Shown: piece after piece, positions 1-6,587 of the stretch
Position numbering within the stretch: position 1 is the stretch's first letter
Layout of the letters: each line of letters begins with the position of its first letter
Source of the DNA: Baffinella frigidus
Taxonomy: Eukaryota > Cryptophyceae > Cryptomonadales > Baffinellaceae
Direction: 5' to 3'
DNA: 13,111 bases
Assembly: GCA_026770585.1 (NCBI GenBank)
Contig: MU646405.1
Location: forward strand, 496,815-509,925
Translations under genes and position numbers: made by a program
Notes under the pieces: model-generated
The model's database searches: none
Seen by the model: only the letters and a program-made list of their open reading frames with translations
What the model was told of the DNA's origin: nothing

Positions 1-75
1 CCTAAACCCTAAACCCTAAACCCTAAACCCTAAACCCTAAACCCTAAACCCTAAACCCTAGACCTTGAACCCTAA
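1..75 (-). repeat. Terminal telomere repeat, TTTAGGG type
   Basis: Bases 1-60 are CCTAAAC repeated eight times plus four bases with no error; 61-75 decay into variant units. The G-rich strand runs 5' to 3' toward base 1, as it must at a real left chromosome end. The array is far shorter than a functional telomere, so it is probably clipped by assembly. Confidence 0.95.
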
Positions 76-123
76 GCGGGTGTTTCGAGGCACGCCTGCA
101 GCCAGGCAGGGGGTCTGAAGAAA

Positions 124-344
124 GGGTTCAGGGTTCAGGGTTCAGGGTTCAGGGGTGGGGAGTGAGGGGTGGGGAGTGAGGGGCGGGGGGTGAGGGGTGG
201 GGGGTGAGGGGTGAGGGGTGAGGGGTGAGGGGTGAGGGTAGAGGGGTGAGGGGTGAGGGGTGATGGGCGAGGGGTGATGGGCGAGGTGTGAGGGGTGAGG
301 GGTGGGGGGTGAGGGGTGAGGGGCGAGGGGTGAGGGGTGAGGGG
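124..344 (+). repeat. G-rich telomere-like arrays: TTCAGGG, then TGAGGGG
   Basis: About four TTCAGGG units (124-155) are followed by roughly 190 bases of TGAGGGG heptamers with TGGGGGG and CGAGGGG/GATGGGC variants. Seven-base spacing is mostly kept. The G-rich strand is now the + strand, opposite to the terminal telomere. The dense G-runs can form G-quadruplexes. The bases between (76-123) hold only a short CCTGC/GCAGG stem. Confidence 0.9.
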
Positions 345-598
345 TTTCGGATTTCGGGTTTCGGGTTTCGGGTTTCGGGTTTCGGGTCTCGGGTTTCGGG
401 TTTCGGGTTTAGGGTTTAGGGTTTAGGGTTTAGGGTTCAGAGTTTAGGGTTTAGGGTTTAGGGTTTAGGGGTCAAGGTTTCGGGTTTCAGGTTTCGGGTT
501 TCGGGTTTCGGGTTTCGGGTTTCGGGTTTCGGGTTTCGGGTCTCGGGTTTCAGGTTTCGGGTTTCAGGTTTCGGGTTTCGGGTTTAGAGTTTAGGGTG
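345..598 (+). repeat. Alternating TTTCGGG and TTTAGGG arrays
   Basis: TTTCGGG units fill about 345-408, TTTAGGG units about 409-473, TTTCGGG returns at 474-580, and TTTAGAG/TTTAGGG closes the block. Rare TCTCGGG and TTTCAGG variants occur. Variants are grouped in homogeneous blocks rather than mixed, which indicates local amplification of single units. Confidence 0.9.
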
Positions 599-846
599 TA
601 ATGACCTGCACCGCCGGTCCAGAGCGCGATCCGCTCTCTGATTTGCCAATCCACCTGTTTTATCGTTCAAGTTTTAGGGTTGAGAGGTTAGAGTTTAGGG
701 TAGAGGATCCCTCATTTACCATCCAACTGGTGGATGGTGTCAGGTTTAGGGTTTAGAGTTTAGGGTATGTGACCCCTTCCCTGATTTGCCCATTCACGTA
801 CGTAGAGCGTGGGCACACGGGTGTACTGCTTTGGCGGAAGCGCTGG
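599..846. other. Low-information spacer with scattered telomere-like heptamers
   Basis: No gene is visible. Short TTTAGGG/TTTAGAG clusters sit at about 671-705 and 742-768. Two loosely similar stretches contain CTGATTTGCC (near 639 and 781), suggesting an old duplication. Confidence 0.6.
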
Positions 847-997
847 GGATCTAATGTGGAAACTGCCTCAATTTCAAAAACTGAATTTCAATGAAAATTA
901 CTACACGTTTGCTTTAACATTACTAGTAAAGATCATTGTGTTGAGCAAATTTCATTGCCGATTTTTACAAACGTAAAACAGTTTCCACATGAAATCC
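847..997 (+). mobile_element. Foldback MITE-like element, family A, copy 1
   Basis: The element is one long imperfect palindrome. Outer ends GGATCTAATGTGGAAACTG (847-865) and its complement (979-997) differ at two of 19 positions, the innermost 12 (854-865/979-990) being perfect. The centre is the palindrome TTACTAGTAA (920-929), and AATGAAAATTACTACACG on the left pairs loosely with the A/T-rich right arm. It aligns along its length with the reverse complement of 2774-2923. No transposase and no clear target-site duplication are visible. It is best read as a non-autonomous DNA element; a foldback satellite is the alternative. Confidence 0.75.
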
Positions 998-1142
998 ACA
1001 GACGAAAGGGTCGGGTGCTTACGCGCGGCTAGTTTGTATTCCGCTCTGTAACACCAAGGAGTCTCCCAAGGAGTCTGTCATTTTCTGGGCATCCACTCAT
1101 GTTTGTCAATGTTTAGGAGGCTCTTGCCGCACGCCCGGTCGA
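998..1142. other. Unassigned spacer
   Basis: No gene or array is recognised. A short tandem CCAAGGAGTCT pair lies near 1053-1077. Confidence 0.5.
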
Positions 1143-1248
1143 GGGTTTAGGGTTTGGGGTTTGGGGTTTAGGGTTTGGGGTTTGGGGTTTGGGGTTCAGG
1201 GTTCAGGGTTCAGGGTTCAGGGTTTGGGTTTTGGGGTTCAGGGTTTAG
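1143..1248 (+). repeat. TTTGGGG / TTCAGGG array, left arm of a head-to-head pair
   Basis: Heptamers here are mainly TTTGGGG with TTTAGGG and a block of four TTCAGGG. The array lies directly before a hairpin and a C-rich array of opposite polarity. Confidence 0.85.
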
Positions 1249-1252
1249 CACG

Positions 1253-1281
1253 CCTCCTCTTCGCGGGCCGAGAAGAGGAGG
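1253..1281. other. Hairpin between two opposed telomere-like arrays
   Basis: CCTCCTCTTC (1253-1262) and GAAGAGGAGG (1272-1281) form a perfect 10-bp stem with a 9-base loop. It sits at the switch from G-rich to C-rich heptamers, so the flanking arrays could extend the cruciform. Confidence 0.75.
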
Positions 1282-1287
1282 AGGTGG

Positions 1288-1352
1288 CCTAAACCCTGGA
1301 CCCCAAACCCTAAACCAGAAACCCTAAACCCTAAACCCCAAACCCCAAACCC
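1288..1352 (-). repeat. C-rich telomere-like array (CCCTAAA / CCCCAAA)
   Basis: About nine units of CCCTAAA and CCCCAAA with single-base variants, opposite in polarity to 1143-1248. Confidence 0.85.
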
Positions 1353-1494
1353 ATCTACTTGGTGCGCTACAATGCTGACAGCGCGGGCGTGTGTGTGCGG
1401 AAGAGCGCTGTCCTCCGAGACAAAAGAGAGTGGGAAGTCGCAAAGCAGAAGGGAGCCTCTGTTGCTGGGAGTAACTGCGGAGACCGCATGCTTG
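1353..1494. other. Spacer before the GA microsatellite
   Basis: Mixed sequence with a short GTGTGTGTG run at 1389-1397. Frames crossing it continue into the microsatellite and give only low-complexity peptides, so no gene is called. Confidence 0.5.
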
Positions 1495-1714
1495 GTGTGT
1501 GTGTGTGAGAGAGAGAGAGAGAAGAAGAAAAGAAAAACATATAGACGGACAGAGACAGAGACAGAGACAGCGACAGAGAGACAGAGAGACAGAGAGACAG
1601 AGAGGCAGAGAAACATAGACCGACAGACAGTGAGACAGAGAGAGACAGAGAGAGATACAGAGGGAGGGAGAGGGAGAGGGAGAGGGAGAGAGAGAGAGAG
1701 GGAGAGAGAGAGAG
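1495..1714 (+). repeat. Purine microsatellite (GT)n-(GA)n-(GACAGA)n
   Basis: A short GT run is followed by GA repeats, then GACAGA/GAGACA units, then GGGAGA and GA again. The pure-purine strand can form triplex or hinged DNA. All reading frames through it give Leu/Ser or Arg/Glu/Thr low-complexity peptides. Confidence 0.9.
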
Positions 1715-1766
1715 GACCGCATGCACGGGAAGACAAGCTCGCTTCCGACTTTCCGCCCACGCGAGT

Positions 1767-2475
1767 CCTCCTCAGAAACCTCCAACCGATCCACGAACCA
1801 CCCCGACCCCTGTCGTGTCCGAGCATGATATTTTGATTTGATTATTTTTGTGTTTTGATTCCATTTGTTTGTCAGCGGATGACCCGCCTTTGTCAGCAAC
1901 TGATACCCCGACTTACAGATGCCGAGCTCCATCCGTCCCACGAACCACCATACGTTGTATACTTGGTGATATATGACCCTGAGTACCTCCATCTGATCCG
2001 GTCTACGAACCACCCCGATCCCTGAGGTATCCGCGGGGTGCTGTCAGCAACTCATGCCCCGCATCTCTTTCCGTATTCGTTGTATCCTCTAGCCGGTTTT
2101 ATAGGAATATAATCTGAAATTTAGGGGTGAAATTCAGCAGAATACCGGTAACCTCCATTTATGACTTACGAAATGAAACCGGCTAGAGGATACGTGGGTG
2201 ATGTATGACCCTGGATACCTCTATCCGGTCCACGAACCACCCCGACCTCTTGAGGTATCCGAGGGGTGTTGTCAGCGACTGATGTGATAGCCCGCGTGTG
2301 TGTCAGCAAGTGATGACCCGCCTTCGTCAGCAACTGCCCAGCCACATGACACGCGCATTTGTCAGAAAGTGATGCCCCGACTCACAGATGCCTCCTCGGC
2401 GACCCCCAGCCGATCCACGACCCACCCCTCCGCCTGTATCCAAGCCTTTGTCAGCAACTGCCCTGCGACATGGTA
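1767..2475 (+). repeat. Decayed satellite with TGTCAGCAACTGATGCCCCG and CCACGAACCACCCCGA modules
   Basis: The module TGTCAGCAACTGATGCCCCG recurs in degenerate form near 1870, 1891, 2042, 2270, 2301, 2325, 2360 and 2449. The module CCGATCCACGAACCACCCCGA recurs near 1787, 1930, 1998, 2226 and 2411. The clearest long copies are about 1961-2061 and 2191-2291, which align over about 100 bases including TATGACCCTG, GAGGTATCCG and TGTCAGC. An element with 18-bp inverted ends (2082-2193) lies between those two copies. No gene is seen. Confidence 0.75.
2082..2193. mobile_element. 112-bp element with perfect 18-bp terminal inverted repeats
   Basis: GTATCCTCTAGCCGGTTT (2082-2099) and its exact reverse complement (2176-2193) bound a 76-base A/T-leaning interior. 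It lies between two copies of the decayed satellite and has no coding capacity. GAGGATAC and AGCCGGTTT also occur in the dispersed repeats at 5500-6800, so the ends may share ancestry with that family. No unambiguous target-site duplication is visible. Confidence 0.7.
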
Positions 2476-2485
2476 GGGTCAGAAG

Positions 2486-2663
2486 TTCAGGGTTTAGGAT
2501 TTAGGGTTTAGGGTTTTAGGGTTCCGGGTTTCGGGTCTCGGGGTTTCGGGTTTCGGGTTTCGGGTGTCGGGTTTGGGGTTTCTGGTTCCGGGTTCCGGGT
2601 TCCGGGTTCCGGGTTTCGGGTTCCGGGTTTCGGGTCTCGGGTTTCAGGTTCCGGGTGGCAGGG
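2486..2663 (+). repeat. TTTAGGG to TTTCGGG / TTCCGGG array
   Basis: It starts as TTTAGGG units, then TTTCGGG/TCTCGGG, then a homogeneous run of TTCCGGG at about 2583-2620, then mixed units. Minus-strand translation gives only Pro-Glu-Thr-Arg-Asn repeats, which is a side effect of the heptamer. Confidence 0.9.
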
Positions 2664-2674
2664 TGAGCACTCAC

Positions 2675-2767
2675 ATCCTGGCTCCCGAGCTTGGCGTCGA
2701 CAAACCCAATCTCGATCCGCTCGAGCTTGCCGATCGGGGCCTCAAACGCCCACGCCTCCTCCATCAC
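2675..2767 (-). CDS. Possible orphan exon, unidentified protein
   Basis: Read on the minus strand, this 93-base stretch gives 31 codons starting VMEEAWAFEAPIGKLERI and ending in DAKLGSQD. The composition is balanced (acidic, basic and hydrophobic residues mixed), unlike the low-complexity frames around it. It is preceded by CGCAG at 2772-2768, an acceptor-like end, and followed by GTGAGT at 2674-2669, a textbook 5' splice donor, both in phase 0. On one side it abuts the TTCCGGG array and on the other the foldback element at 2774, so any partner exons are missing or distant. I do not recognise a family. It may be a fragment of a gene broken up in the subtelomere, or a chance open stretch; the plus strand is also open here. 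Confidence 0.35.
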
Positions 2768-2773
2768 CTGCGC

Positions 2774-2923
2774 GATCTCATAGGAAAACGGTTTTAATTT
2801 AAAACTTTATGGCAATGAAATTTACCACACACAACGAGTTTTACTAGTAATATTAAAGAATCCGTGTAGTAATTTTCATTGAATCCAATGGTTTCAGATT
2901 AAAACTGTTTCCGCATTAGATCC
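2774..2923 (-). mobile_element. Foldback MITE-like element, family A, copy 2 (inverted)
   Basis: Its reverse complement aligns with 847-997 from the outer GGATCTAATG-GGAAAC end through a 21-base identical block that includes AATGAAAATTACTACACG, the central ATTACTAGTAAA and AATTTCATTGCC. The centre is again TTACTAGTAA (2841-2850). The inverted ends are less perfect than in copy 1. The two copies are separately diverged, so they are old insertions or duplications. There is no coding capacity. Confidence 0.75.
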
Positions 2924-3025
2924 CATCCGGACGAGTGTTTATGTAATATCCGGTCCCCGAGAATGTAATTTAAAAACTTGGCGGGATTAGATCGCATCGC
3001 GTCACCTGACAGATTTCATCCGGTG

Positions 3026-3165
3026 GAGTATTCATCATGAATACGATTTTGGTGTATGTTAAGGGGTAAAAATAAGACAGTCGTCTATCTAAACTTCATT
3101 TAGAGCCGTAAGATACACCAAAATTGGATCGGAGATCCCCGAAATCGTATTCATCATGAATACTC
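3026..3165. mobile_element. 140-bp foldback element
   Basis: Ends at 3026-3047 and 3144-3165 are inverted copies (GAGTATTCATCATGAATACG outward) with one central mismatch, and each end is itself nearly palindromic. A second inner pair, ATTTTGGTGTAT (3046-3057) and its exact complement (3113-3124), nests inside. The right arm carries a 19-base insert (3125-3143). The motif CGGGATTAGAT lies on both sides (2982-2992, 3168-3178) and again at 3296-3306, perhaps marking a larger unit. Confidence 0.65.
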
Positions 3166-3345
3166 GACGGGATTAGATTATGTGTCGCAAAGCGTCCATC
3201 TAAAGGATTTCCGGTACAAATCCTGGTGTTTCAAATCCTCAAAGTGTGGAATGGCTCCAACGTCAAGCCAAAATTCGAGATAATTTATCAGGTGACGGGA
3301 TTAGATCCCACGGTGGGGCGAGGCTGGTGTCAGCTATGGTATATC
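3166..3345. other. Spacer with repeated CGGGATTAGAT motifs
   Basis: Two of the three CGGGATTAGAT copies (3168-3178, 3296-3306) sit here. No gene is recognised. Confidence 0.5.
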
Positions 3346-3560
3346 GTTTATGGTTTATGGTTTATGGTTTATGGTTTATGGTTCGGGGTAGAGGGTACGG
3401 GTTTTAGGGTTTAGGGGTTTAGGGTTCAGGGTTTAGGGGTTGAGGGTTGAGGGTTTAGGGGTTGAGGGTTGAGGGTTTAGGGCTTCAGGGTTGAGGGTTG
3501 AGAGGTTGAGGGTTAAGGGTTTAGGGGTTGAGGGTTGAAGGTTGAGGGGTTGAGGGTTGA
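3346..3560 (+). repeat. TTTATGG then TTTAGGG / TTGAGGG array
   Basis: Five TTTATGG heptamers (3346-3382) are followed, after GTTCGGGGTAG, by TTTAGGG and a long run of TTGAGGG and TTTAGGGG units to 3560. TTTATGG breaks the GGG core of all other variants yet keeps the seven-base period. Confidence 0.85.
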
Positions 3561-3810
3561 CAGGCGTGCGCGTTCTCGAGCCCTGGCAGTGATCGAGGGA
3601 TTTTTTATTATTAAAAGGGTTAACAGGAAGATAAGGCAGACAAGGATTAAACGGATTTAAGAGATACGGGAGATGAGGGCGGAACTCTGCGCCTCCCCAG
3701 GCAACGCGCCACCCCTCCACCACCCCTCACGGGGGGGACCGAATTGATTATTTTCGACCTTTCAAAGCAGTTTGAAAACTGCCAAAGCCCTGAGACTGGG
3801 TGTTTAGAAA
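3561..3810. other. Unassigned spacer downstream of the PLAT gene
   Basis: No array or clear gene is seen. Minus-strand frames were searched for the second half of a PLAT domain (an aromatic-Gly-Asp stretch and a His-Asp-Asn motif) and none was found. Confidence 0.5.
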
Positions 3811-4659
3811 TCATTTGTTTTTGTCAGCACCTCGAATACGAGGGCTGTCAGGGGAAAATGGCTCAAAGGTTTTCGTGGATTTGGTCCAACCGTGAGGGTT
3901 GGTGGCTGGCAGGATGTCGCGGTGCGCGGAACCGTCTGGGGCGGCCGCGAGTGAGAGATGGCGCGTGTAGGTCTCGCCTTCATCGCCGGTGAAGGGACAT
4001 GCGATGGACACTAAGATGGATGAGGAAGAAAAGCATGTGGTGCGGCGGCTGGGGAGGGGGGGGGGGAGGGGGAGGTAGACCGTGGCGCGCTTTGGGCACG
4101 CGTCGAGGAAAAGGCGCTTGCTCTTCCCCAGCTCCCCGTGTAGCACCGCATACACCTGGCCGCCCCGCCCGCGCCACGCCGCCTCACCTGCCTGTGCTGC
4201 GTGCCTGCTGGCTGGCCGTGCGGAATGCCAAGGAATGCAGCCATACCAGCAACCTCAAGCCCGCGGTGCACGCTTCGTGGGTGCAGTCCCCGCTTCCAAA
4301 TCACTGATGAGGCCCTCCCCCTCATTCGACAACAGAGCCCTAGCCAGGGAAGGTACCTCTGCGTCGCTGCCGGCACCCCGCAGATTGCCGGTAACAACCT
4401 TCACCCTGAAGCCTGGACCCACCACAGCTCTCCCAGCTGCCTCGCCGGGGCTCGCTCGCTGGATATCGCCTCCCGACGACAGTGGCCTGTGTCCTGCGGC
4501 CGTCGACGGGATGCGCGGGACACTCAATCCCGCGGCGTGTCGTGGGAGGCGGGGCCGGGTGACAGTGGGGCGCAGGGCGGACGAGCTTGTGCGTAGCCAC
4601 GCAACAGGATCAAAAGCCGTGCGGGTGTTCCTAACCAGCCGCAGAGCGGAAGCCTGCAT
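3811..4659 (-). CDS. PLAT/LH2-domain protein, two visible exons, domain probably incomplete
   Basis: Seen: a minus-strand exon at 4659-4357 ends in GFRVKVVTGNLRGAGSDAE. A second minus-strand frame opens exactly after an AG at 4155 with VYAVLHGELGKSKRLFLDA. Splicing GAG|GTACCT to CCAG|GTGTAT joins them in phase 0 and reproduces the first half of the PLAT (polycystin-1, lipoxygenase, alpha-toxin) beta-sandwich: V-V-TG-GAG-DA-VY-L-G-G-S-L. Known: PLAT domains bind lipids or partner proteins, and stand alone, in tandem (LOXHD1 type) or beside an enzyme. The ATG at 4659-4657 gives about 80 residues before the domain, rich in Arg, Ser, Ala and Thr and poor in acids, which could be an organelle-targeting presequence; a start farther upstream cannot be excluded. 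Odd: after KRAT the exon runs into a proline/pyrimidine tract and the frame continues without PLAT features to a stop at 3811-3813. The remaining strands of the domain are absent, so the gene is truncated or needs another exon. The 226-residue plus-strand frame here is its antisense shadow. Confidence 0.62.
4156..4356 (-). other. Predicted 201-bp spliceosomal intron in the PLAT gene
   Basis: The donor is GAG|GTACCT at 4357/4356 and the acceptor GCCAG|GTG at 4156/4155 (minus strand). The intron is phase 0 and falls between DAE and VY, in the middle of a conserved PLAT block. Both ends read GAG/CAG then GT, so the exact cut is well constrained by the protein alignment. Confidence 0.6.
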
Positions 4660-4762
4660 CGCGTTATCCTCCCAGCCAAGGGTTACAGAAGTTTTCCTGC
4701 ACAAGCCAGGTTTCTTTTTTTCGTTTACAGGCAAGATCGTGCTTGGTCGGGGTTCCCCCTAA

Positions 4763-4982
4763 AGGTCGATGCTCTACTGGGGGAAACCTCTAGGAAGCAT
4801 GTAAGGTGTCATGGGACTACTTTTTGGAGGCAAATAAGTCGTTAACCGTCAACTTTTCCTGTCTTGTTCCCCCACACCGTTTTGAAGAACTTAGTCCCAG
4901 CTGTCCTAAGTCATTTTCAAAAGTGAGCTAACTATTTTGGTTTGGTAAATAGGCGACCTCAAATATTGCGTTTTTTGCTTAT
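4763..4982. other. Spacer with a small stem-loop
   Basis: No gene is seen. TTTTGAA (4880-4886) pairs with TTCAAAA (4916-4922), and inside it ACTTAG pairs with CTAAGT, giving an interrupted stem. Confidence 0.5.
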
Positions 4983-5318
4983 GTTAAATAATTCGGGCTT
5001 ATTTACTACACGATATGCTGACATTCTTGGTACAAATCTTTTTCAGAAAACTCGAATCGTTGCCTTTTCGGATGATTTTAGGCAACTGCTTCGACAAAAA
5101 AAGCTTTGTGAAAGATGTCATGACATCCATTGATTTTTATGCTGACATAGCCTTTTTTATGTCATGGTAGGTGCATATCATGATATGAATATGCACCTAC
5201 CATGGCATAAAAACGCTGTTTCTAGAGAGTTTGAATGCCATGGTATGCATCGTTTATGTCATGATATGCACCTACCATGGCATGCATCGTGTAGTAAATT
5301 AGTCCCGAATTATTTAAC
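4983..5318. mobile_element. 336-bp foldback element with 30-bp terminal inverted repeats
   Basis: The left end 4983-5012 starts GTTAAATAATTCGGGCTTAT; the right end 5288-5318 is its reverse complement with one extra base and one substitution. TTACTACACG inside the left end is shared with the family A elements. Inside are a palindrome GATGTCATGACATC (5114-5127), a direct repeat TATGCTGACAT (5013 and 5139), and a strong hairpin at 5158-5209 with a third partial copy at 5261-5287. Short frames exist but none resembles a transposase, so the element is non-autonomous. Confidence 0.75.
5158..5209. other. 21-bp-stem hairpin inside the 336-bp element
   Basis: 5158-5178 and 5189-5209 are complementary at 20 of 21 positions, the exception being a possible G-U wobble, around a 10-base loop CATGATATGA. 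The arm core GCACCTACCATGGCAT is repeated at 5268-5283. Confidence 0.8.
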
Positions 5319-5356
5319 AGTCCCGAATAACCTTACACGCTTCCTACACGCGTTGG

Positions 5357-5640
5357 GTTTGACATCTGAGGTATCCGTGGTTGGAGCTCCTATGAGCTGA
5401 ACGATGGGATACCATTATGGGCCTTCAGCCGACTTGCTTTATCCTGAGTGTGTGTGCGAGGCATGTGCCTCTTTGGCCTAACTCAAACGCCCGATGAGGA
5501 TACCCTTTTAGCCGGTTCTGCCGGATCCTCTGTACAGGGGGGCTTGATGTGATCCGAAAGGAAGCATGGCCTTTCTACAGAACAATTTCCGGTGTCCGCC
5601 TATGTTGGGAGCTCGAAGAACCTAAAGGACCTGAAAAGCC
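5357..5640 (+). repeat. Dispersed repeat family B, copy 1
   Basis: The copy opens with GTTTGACATCTGAGGTATCC, continues through CTATGAGCTGAACGATGGGAT and GATGAGGATACCCTTT, AGCCGGTTCTGCCG, CTTGATGTGATCCGAAAGG and GTGTCCGCCTATGTTGGGAG, and ends in CCTAAAGGACCTG. Later copies share these blocks in the same order. Frames open across it (for example 5549-5791) match only other copies of the repeat. Confidence 0.8.
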
Positions 5641-5796
5641 GTCCTTTTCTACGGAAGGGCGTGTCGTTGGCATATGTTGGGAGAAATTGAAACCTAAAGG
5701 ACCGAGGAGAAGTCTCAAAAAATGCTTTCTCTGCAGTCCTTTCTACGGAAGGGCGTGGCGTTGGCATATGTTGGGCGAAATTAAAACCTAAAGGAC
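5641..5796 (+). repeat. Two direct copies of a 61-62-bp module at 95-bp spacing
   Basis: 5641-5702 and 5736-5796 are nearly identical, each running from GTCCTTT-CTACGGAAGGGCGTG to CCTAAAGGAC. GTCCTTT and AAAGGAC are complementary, so each module is bounded by short inverted ends. A third copy lies inverted at about 8221-8290. Confidence 0.8.
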
Positions 5797-5820
5797 GGTA
5801 ATTTTAAGGACCTAAATGAC

Positions 5821-5865
5821 AAAAGTAGCGGCAAGGATCCTTGCCGCTGCTTTGGAGCCATTTGC
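5821..5865. other. 22-bp perfect palindrome with conserved flanks, copy 1
   Basis: 5827-5848 is AGCGGCAAGGA followed by its exact reverse complement. The flanks AAAAGT and TTTGGAGCCATTT are shared with 8811-8858, where the palindrome core has different bases. Confidence 0.8.
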
Positions 5866-6121
5866 ATCGCCTATGAGCTGAACGATGGGATGCCATTATG
5901 GGCCTTCAGCCGACTTGTTTTATCCTGGTGTGTGTGAGTATGGGAACTTTTTGTATACCTTCACACCCGATGAGGATACCCTTTAGCCGGTTTCTGCCGC
6001 GATCCTCAGCACCGGGGGGGCTGAATGTGATCCGAAAGGAAGCATGGCTTTTCTGCAGAACCAGTTCCGGTGTCCGCCTATGTTGGGAGCTCGAAGAACC
6101 TACAGGACTTAAAGGATCTCA
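5866..6121 (+). repeat. Dispersed repeat family B, copy 2
   Basis: Same block order as copy 1 from CTATGAGCTGAACGATGGG to GGAGCTCGAAGAACCTA. It starts without the GTTTGACATCTGAGG block and interrupts a segment that is continuous at 8811-8955, so it looks inserted. Confidence 0.75.
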
Positions 6122-6235
6122 AAAGGCAATTTCTGCCCTAGGACGTGACCAAAATTCGTCAAAAGGTAACCTATAAATGCCAGAATACTTGCAGTGTCGT
6201 GTCCACAAAAATTGAGACTTCCCCTGTGGATTTGC
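6117..6235 (+). repeat. Family C segment (right part), copy 1
   Basis: CTCAAAAGGCAATTTCTGCC through TGTCGTGTCCA and ATTGAGACTTCCCCTGTGG aligns with 8862-8955. This copy has an extra stretch of about 20 bases (near 6172-6192), and its end carries GGATTTGC in place of GGCTTTGC. Confidence 0.75.
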
Positions 6236-6280
6236 CGTGGCTGACTTCCGTACACTAAAGGAAACCTCTACATTTGTTTG

Positions 6281-6563
6281 GTTTGACATCTGAGGTATCC
6301 GTAGTTGGAGCTCCTATGAGCTTAACGATGGGATACCATGAGCCTCATAAAGGCTGACTTGGTCCTGGTGTGTGTGAAAGTATAGGAGCCAGTTGTTGTA
6401 CTTTCACACACCCGTTTGAGGATACCCTTTAGCCGGTTTCTGCCGCGTTCCTCTGTGCAGGGGGGCTTGATGTGATCGGAAAGGAAGCATGGCCTTTCTG
6501 CAGAACCAGTTCCAGTATCCGCCTATGTTGGGAGCTCGAAAAACCTACATGGCCTAAAGGGTC
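6281..6563 (+). repeat. Dispersed repeat family B, copy 3
   Basis: The copy again opens with GTTTGACATCTGAGGTATCC and runs to GGAGCTCGAAAAACCTA. It holds the best internal hairpin of the family: GTGTGTGAAAGTA (6370-6382) pairs perfectly with 6399-6411 around a 16-base loop. Confidence 0.8.
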
Positions 6564-6587
6564 TGCACCAAAGCACCATACAGGATA

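Noticed and set aside
124-600. CRISPR-like regular repeats
   Set aside because: The unit is 7 bases with no spacers, and the context is a eukaryotic telomere.
1143-1247. Tetrahymena-type TTTGGGG repeat as evidence for a ciliate
   Set aside because: The chromosome tip itself is pure TTTAGGG type, and TTTGGGG is just one of many interstitial variants.
1245-2013. Long minus-strand frames of 119-229 codons and a 154-codon plus frame
   Set aside because: All run through the GA/GACA microsatellite and heptamer arrays and encode only Ser-Leu or Arg-Glu-Thr repeats.
2516-2663. Pro-Glu-Thr-Arg-Asn repeat protein on the minus strand
   Set aside because: It is a direct translation of TTCCGGG/TTTCGGG heptamers; only the adjacent non-repeat exon-like part was kept.
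3200-3245. tRNA or SINE B box at TGTTTCAAATCC
   Set aside because: No A box at proper distance and no cloverleaf could be built.
4082-4762. 226-residue plus-strand open frame
   Set aside because: It is antisense to the PLAT exons and intron, is Ala/Arg/Pro-rich as expected of a GC-rich shadow, and has no recognisable motif.
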